Below are positions 59,036 to 64,000 of a stretch of DNA of 64,000 bases, piece after piece (position 1 is the stretch's first letter; the number at the start of each line of letters is the position of its first letter). The stretch is from Psilocybe azurescens (taxonomy: Eukaryota; Basidiomycota; Agaricomycetes; Agaricales; Agrocybaceae). A program made the translations under genes and the position numbers. The stretch spans positions 62,001 to 126,000 of the forward strand of contig JAJIRX010000262.1 of assembly GCA_023853785.1 (NCBI GenBank). The letters run 5' to 3'. The notes beneath the pieces are model-generated. The model did no database searches. It saw only the letters and a list, made by a program, of their open reading frames with translations, and was not told the DNA's origin.

Positions 59036-61377
59036 GATATTTGTTCTTTCTTCTACATTGTTATTTGGTCTCATACTTACTTTCTCATTCTCACATCAAC
59101 CGCCCACTCACATAGAAGCAATTCTACATCATCTTGATTCTGGAATTGCGAGTTGTATAAACATCTATGAGTGCGATTGTAAACTATTAATATTGCTCCT
59201 CTGTCCCTAACAGAGAGAAATAGGCAGAGGAAGAATTCTCACCATCAGCATGTGAGTCCTTATGTTAAACGTCAGCTTCACTGAATTGAATACATATGTA
59301 GTGCTAGCACTTATTTGCACGATGCGTACGATCAGCACGTCAGAGCAGTATGAATTTCTTGGAGATCTGACCATCAGGCGTCCAGCTATTGACTCGCATT
59401 TCTTAAATCACATTTAAATGCGAGCTCTGGTGCTCCCATTGTGTGCCCCACCGCAACGCACACACGCACTCATACACACCCTTACTAGTGCGCAACCCAT
59501 CCGCCAGAATTTCCTGCAACGGCATGCAGTCGAGGCGCACGTAGAGCAGCAAATTCACATGTCCAAATTTATGACTCTTGCGTCCTACCTTAAGTCTTAT
59601 GAGTTCAGACAGTGAGCGCAGTGAGAATGCGCGTGTTGTCCGATTTGTTTCGGAGGAGCAAGTTGCACTAAGCTGAGTACTTGGTATTTTGTTTGATGCT
59701 TGAAATTATGTGTAATTTCCGCATTGGGCAGCTGGAAGAGAGAAAGGATGAATTACCATGCCTACGGAACAAGTACGTCCACATGGACTCTTCATCAGAC
59801 TCCTCCACGACACGATAAGACGACTGTGTGTACCGAATGGGAGATAGAGAGGTAGCCTGGTACGCATGTACAGTCAAAACAGTAGTTCGTTACTCTCCTT
59901 GTCCATACATGAGTCGGAACAAATAAGTAAGATGGTAAGAGTAGAGGTCGATATCGTAGGCAGTAAAATCTAAGCAGACCTATCCCATCCAGATATAGAG
60001 GATGCGTCCACGTATGCCATGAATGGTTGATATCTGGGGGACATCGCGGAAGATGGAAGAGGGGCTGTACGATTTTATGAAATAAGTAAGGAGACAGAGC
60101 AGAGAAATGTGGCGTTTGAAGGCAGCGTAATGTCCAAGAATTTCGGTTTGTTGAGAAATATCCACATAATTAGAATTGTTGTTTCTGATGAAAAATCCGG
60201 GCTCGATTTCGTTGAGGATGAGAATGAGACGCATATTTTACTAATGTTGCAGAAGATTCCGTAGCACACATAACCGAAAAAATGAATTAGCAGAAGGGCT
60301 CACTACCCCGCAATCAGGTTAGCAGCCAACAATGAACATGCTTTCTGCGCTCAATACTACACTCATGTACAATTCTCAGCACTTTAAGAGAGCTATTAAA
60401 CATCTGTGTATCATGTCCTGATCAATGATCTTGCTACTGTCGATGACGAGGACATAACGAGCAGATAGTTTTCCTGCAAGTCCTGACCAGCTTGAGTAGG
60501 GACTTAAGTGGACATTCGGTCGTGCCATTTAAAATGAGAGTGGATTCTCCAATAAGAAGAGAGCTTTTCAGAATGTGAAATGAAGAGAACAAAGAATGGA
60601 AAAATATTCGCTTAGTGACGCATCGACGGCGCAACGGTCGGTTGATCACGTGTGACGATCCGGTATTTTCCTCACTCATTGATTATCTTCCGTTCTATCT
60701 TATCTTCACATTTCGACTGCATTCCATTCCGTCGACTGATACACGACTTCGTCCCTTTTCATCCCCATCCCTGAAACCTTTCCTTAGATACCTTATTTAT
60801 TTTCTTTAGCCACAAACCCTTTTACCTAGTTCTAGACCACTCCTCTACAGTATAAATACAGCACGTGTAGTAGCTACAATTTCCCTCCAGTGAACAACGA
60901 ACATTTAAACCTGTCTTCTGACTGCTCAAGCTTCATTCTATATATCTTTTCCGTGTGCCAAGACGACACTATCGATACTCTAGCAGTTACGATAGTTACT
61001 CCTGTCACATCACGTGTAGACCTCCCTAAACAATATCAAACCACGCACAAAGTTTGAACTGATGCGATGTGTACCGCTCAAATGAATCACACTACCATGA
61101 TCCAATCAACGTATACAGACATTGTAACTGTATACGACAGTAAACAATATTGTGCGACGTGCGATACACCGACACGTACGGGACCTAATGTCTGCTGGGT
61201 CGGAATACCACGCTTATCTGAACCAGGAGATGGGTGGACTCCGTTTGGTGATCTGTATTCAATGTATGTTTCCGTTATGTCCTGTTAGATTTCCCTATAT
61301 TTCTCTTTAGTTATTCGTTGACCAGAATTTCTGATATACACACAATTCTGAACACCTATTGCTCCGCGTTTTGTACA
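59036..61377. other. No recognised gene
   Basis: Short ORFs on both strands (for example 59980-60234 minus, 61067-61288 plus) show no recognised family. A TATA-like TATAAATA lies near 60850. Confidence 0.35.
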
Positions 61378-62850
61378 GGCGATCCTGAAAGTCTTCCTCC
61401 AATACGCTGCTCTGGCGACACGTAATATTCTGGATAAAATGACTCAAAAGGTACGCACACAGTCTCTCCGAACTATTTCTGGCTCACTCCAGGGCTTATT
61501 CTTTATATATCACTAACATTAACATTTGTGATTATGGCAAATCAACAGGCTCAATGTATCGCTCTTCACACCCGCGCTGCTCTTTTCCAAAGTCGTTTGT
61601 TACTTGACGCTCGGTACGCTAGCTTTTCGTCTTCGTGTTGCCACGCTGTTCGTGATGAGACTTACGTTATGATAATTTGATAGAGAAATTGAAGGAACTC
61701 TGGGCGATACCAACACGGTTCGTCATTAACACCGGCACCTCGATGGTCGTCGGCCGAGTTCTGGGCTGGACATTTAAATTGAGGAAGTCTCAGCGGTACG
61801 TGCATCCCATGTCCTTCTCTCGGTGTTCGTCATTCTTTTCCACTATTCCTGTTTTTTTTTTTTTTTCGCTTTTCATCCCGCCGTTTCCTCCTTTCATCCC
61901 TCTCCCATTCACAAGTATTTCGCATGCTCCCCGCCACATCCAATCACACTCGCCTTATTTTCTCTCATCCCCTCACCCCACTTAATTGGCCCCAGTTCAT
62001 ATATCCGCACATGCAGAGCCTTGTCGTATCAGTGTCTGACCTCGCAAGGGACTCGAATGATCACAAGAATCCGATGCTTGGACACACGCTGATATATTTC
62101 GCGATTTACAGAACACTTGGGTTGGAGGTATGTGACTTTGCTTTTGCTTCTCGCTCTTTTTATTTTTCTTGTATCATCTCCCCTACCCTACCTATTCCCT
62201 ACCCTTCTCGTTTCCCTTTTTCCTTTTTTCCTTACCCCTTCCCATTCCGCATGCGTCGAGCTCGATGCTCGTACGCTCGTCGGTGTCGAGGAAGAACGTA
62301 GCGGGAGCTCACAGAGTCGCTGTTGTCTTCTACGCCGTTGTCGCCCCGTATCACGTTTTCCAGAGTCCTAGGCACCACATGACAAAGCCCCCAAACCCAA
62401 CACGCATCGGGACAGGGGGACCAAAACAGCATAGGAACTGGAGCAGGAGACTCCCGCTCCCTCCCGGCAGGCGCAACATGGCAACTTATATCTCGTTCCC
62501 GAATAGTCCGAATGAGAGTTGGGCGGATTTGCCGGCGTGGGGTGTCGGTATCACTCCTCCTGGCGCTGGGGTAACGGCGGGTGGGAGCGGGGGTGGGAAT
62601 GATAGTGATGTGGGGAGCCGAGTGATAGCGAGGACGAGAATGAGGATGCGGATGACATTGTACGAAACCTCAACGGCACTGACAACCTCGAAAACGGTGC
62701 ACCTCCTCCCCATGTTCGTACCCCCTACGCATCCTCCCTCTCAAAGCTTCTCACCACGCTCCGCCCTCTATACACATAAATTCTCTCTTGCTCAGCACCT
62801 TCTCTCAATCCATACATTCCTCATTGACCGATGGGCGTGGGGATGCGTGG
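61378..62850 (+). pseudogene. PIN-like auxin efflux carrier relic
   Basis: Membrane carrier family. The sequence reads AILKVFLQYAALATRN and ILDKMTQK, an intron, RLNVSLFTPALLFSKVVCYL, another intron, ELWAIPTRFVINTGTSMVVG then WTFKLRKSQR, and after a longer gap MQSLVVSV and NPMLGHTLIYFAIYRTLGLE. A loop-like part FPNSPNESWADLP (near 62495) and acidic pieces follow. The segment between KSQR and MQSL that usually gives FAxAAAMFxNSNSLPIAL is absent, and the C-terminal helices are missing. It is probably non-functional. Confidence 0.7.
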
Positions 62851-64000
62851 GAGATGTGTAGTGTCGGTTACGTTTGTTGTCCTCGAGGGGTATTTTTGAG
62901 GTGAGGATGGGGAGGGGGTGAAGGAGGCTGGGGGAAGGAAGGAGGGGAGGGGGATAAAGGGAGGATTTATAGGAGGATTTATATGTAGCGCGTTAAGGAT
63001 CTGCTGTACATAGGGACACATTCATATAAAAAACAGACAAGTAGTGGGAAAGGAGATAAACATGAGAAGAAGCCAGGCGAGACGAAAATGGTGCTACTCG
63101 TAATCTCTGTGCGTATGGTGCTCACGCCGCTCATGGTACTTGTGACAAAGAGCGATTGGCATGTTATTTTATTTATGCATGACGCGTGGCGTCATGAATA
63201 GACATTGATCTGATTGCATACCGAGATATGAACGGGTCGCGACAAGTCGCGAAGATAAAACAACACGTCCTTGTCCCCAATACCACAGCATCACCAGTAT
63301 TATAGATCTCCTCCGTTCCGCATTTTTGGGTCGAATTGCCCGATGGGTCTTTGTACACTCGTCATATATGCCTTATCTACCTACATGCTATGCGCTGCAT
63401 CCACGATTTGGATATCGTCGCGATTATTACACCCACACTTATGCACATGCTAATACCACCACTGGCTGTTCTCTGTGGGGTAACGATATTCTCTTTCAGG
63501 ACCAACGGCCCGTGGATCAGAATTCGTTGGAAGGATACACGAAAAACTCGATGCATGCGATATGAACTTTGAGGCAAGGTTGCGGAGAGGACTGAGAGGA
63601 CTCAAAGAGGAGTATATGAATAAAGGACCATGCCGCGTGCAATGTACGGCCCATTATGTATGTATAGTTTTAACAGTATGCGTTATGTGTGTGTGATATT
63701 AGATGTATGTTAAAGAATTCCCGTGCTATTCCTCCCCTCCGCATAAAAATACGTTGTCTCTTCCTTTCTAGATTAAAATGACCTGATGGTGATCATGCTA
63801 CATGGCTCTTTTGGAATTATCTGCAAATTTTTGCAAAATCAGGCAGTCTTATGAGTTTTAACTCAGTGTGTGGTGTCGTCTTTGAGGGCAGCTTCACTGA
63901 CCACCCTTTCTCATCATTTATTTTTTCTTGCTCTGGTACTTCTAGACCATGACTATACGGTAAAACTGGCGGACTGGGGCCTATGGAACCGCTCACGCAG
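62851..64000. other. No recognised gene
   Basis: Intergenic sequence to the window end; only short ORFs. Confidence 0.35.

Overview
This is nuclear DNA of a filamentous basidiomycete, most likely an Agaricomycete. The reasons are short GT-AG introns of about 50-60 bp, a NACHT-type NLR with the usual mushroom N-terminus, a KDZ transposon with its Cys-cluster domains, a HAD-type terpene cyclase family and a mushroom-type seven-helix membrane protein. It is an accessory, repeat-rich region. Intact genes are few; mobile elements, segmental duplications and broken copies of housekeeping genes fill most of the window.

Layout. 1-7532 (copy A) is duplicated at 46165-52545 (copy B). Each copy holds the 3' end of a HAD-type terpene cyclase, a conserved 105-residue ORF, a broken Sec61-alpha, a long unidentified block and the start of an NLR. 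The NLR continues as a long gene only in copy A (7336-9422). 11126-17843 is a nest of three mobile elements: an outer transposon with GGGTTAAATCAGTAC-type terminal repeats, a 4.45-kb foldback element built from ~155-bp satellite units in mirror orientation, and a solo LTR inside that. 18280-20640 holds inverted relics of the unidentified block and of the NLR 5' end. 21443-28150 is a Sec61-alpha pseudogene split by a 5.3-kb KDZ transposon. 28800-29830 is the end of another transposon.

31400-33340 and 43790-46970 are two more copies of the HAD-type cyclase locus; the second carries a 1.09-kb transposon. 33453-35451 is a 2.0-kb element with a perfect 8-bp target duplication. 36521-37010 is a plausible small secreted protein. 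40060-42271 strings together relics of an NLR tail, a seven-helix protein and arginyl-tRNA synthetase, followed by a second solo LTR. After copy B come a truncated phosphatidylserine decarboxylase N-terminus (53051-54430), the best-preserved seven-helix gene (57569-59035) and a PIN-like auxin efflux carrier relic (61378-62850).

The retained introns in Sec61-alpha copies show DNA-level duplication, not retroposition. The likely live genes are the NLR at 7.3 kb, the secreted protein at 36.5 kb and perhaps the seven-helix gene at 57.6 kb. The cyclase copies all carry disablements inside the window. All family names come from recognising residues by eye; no searches were run.
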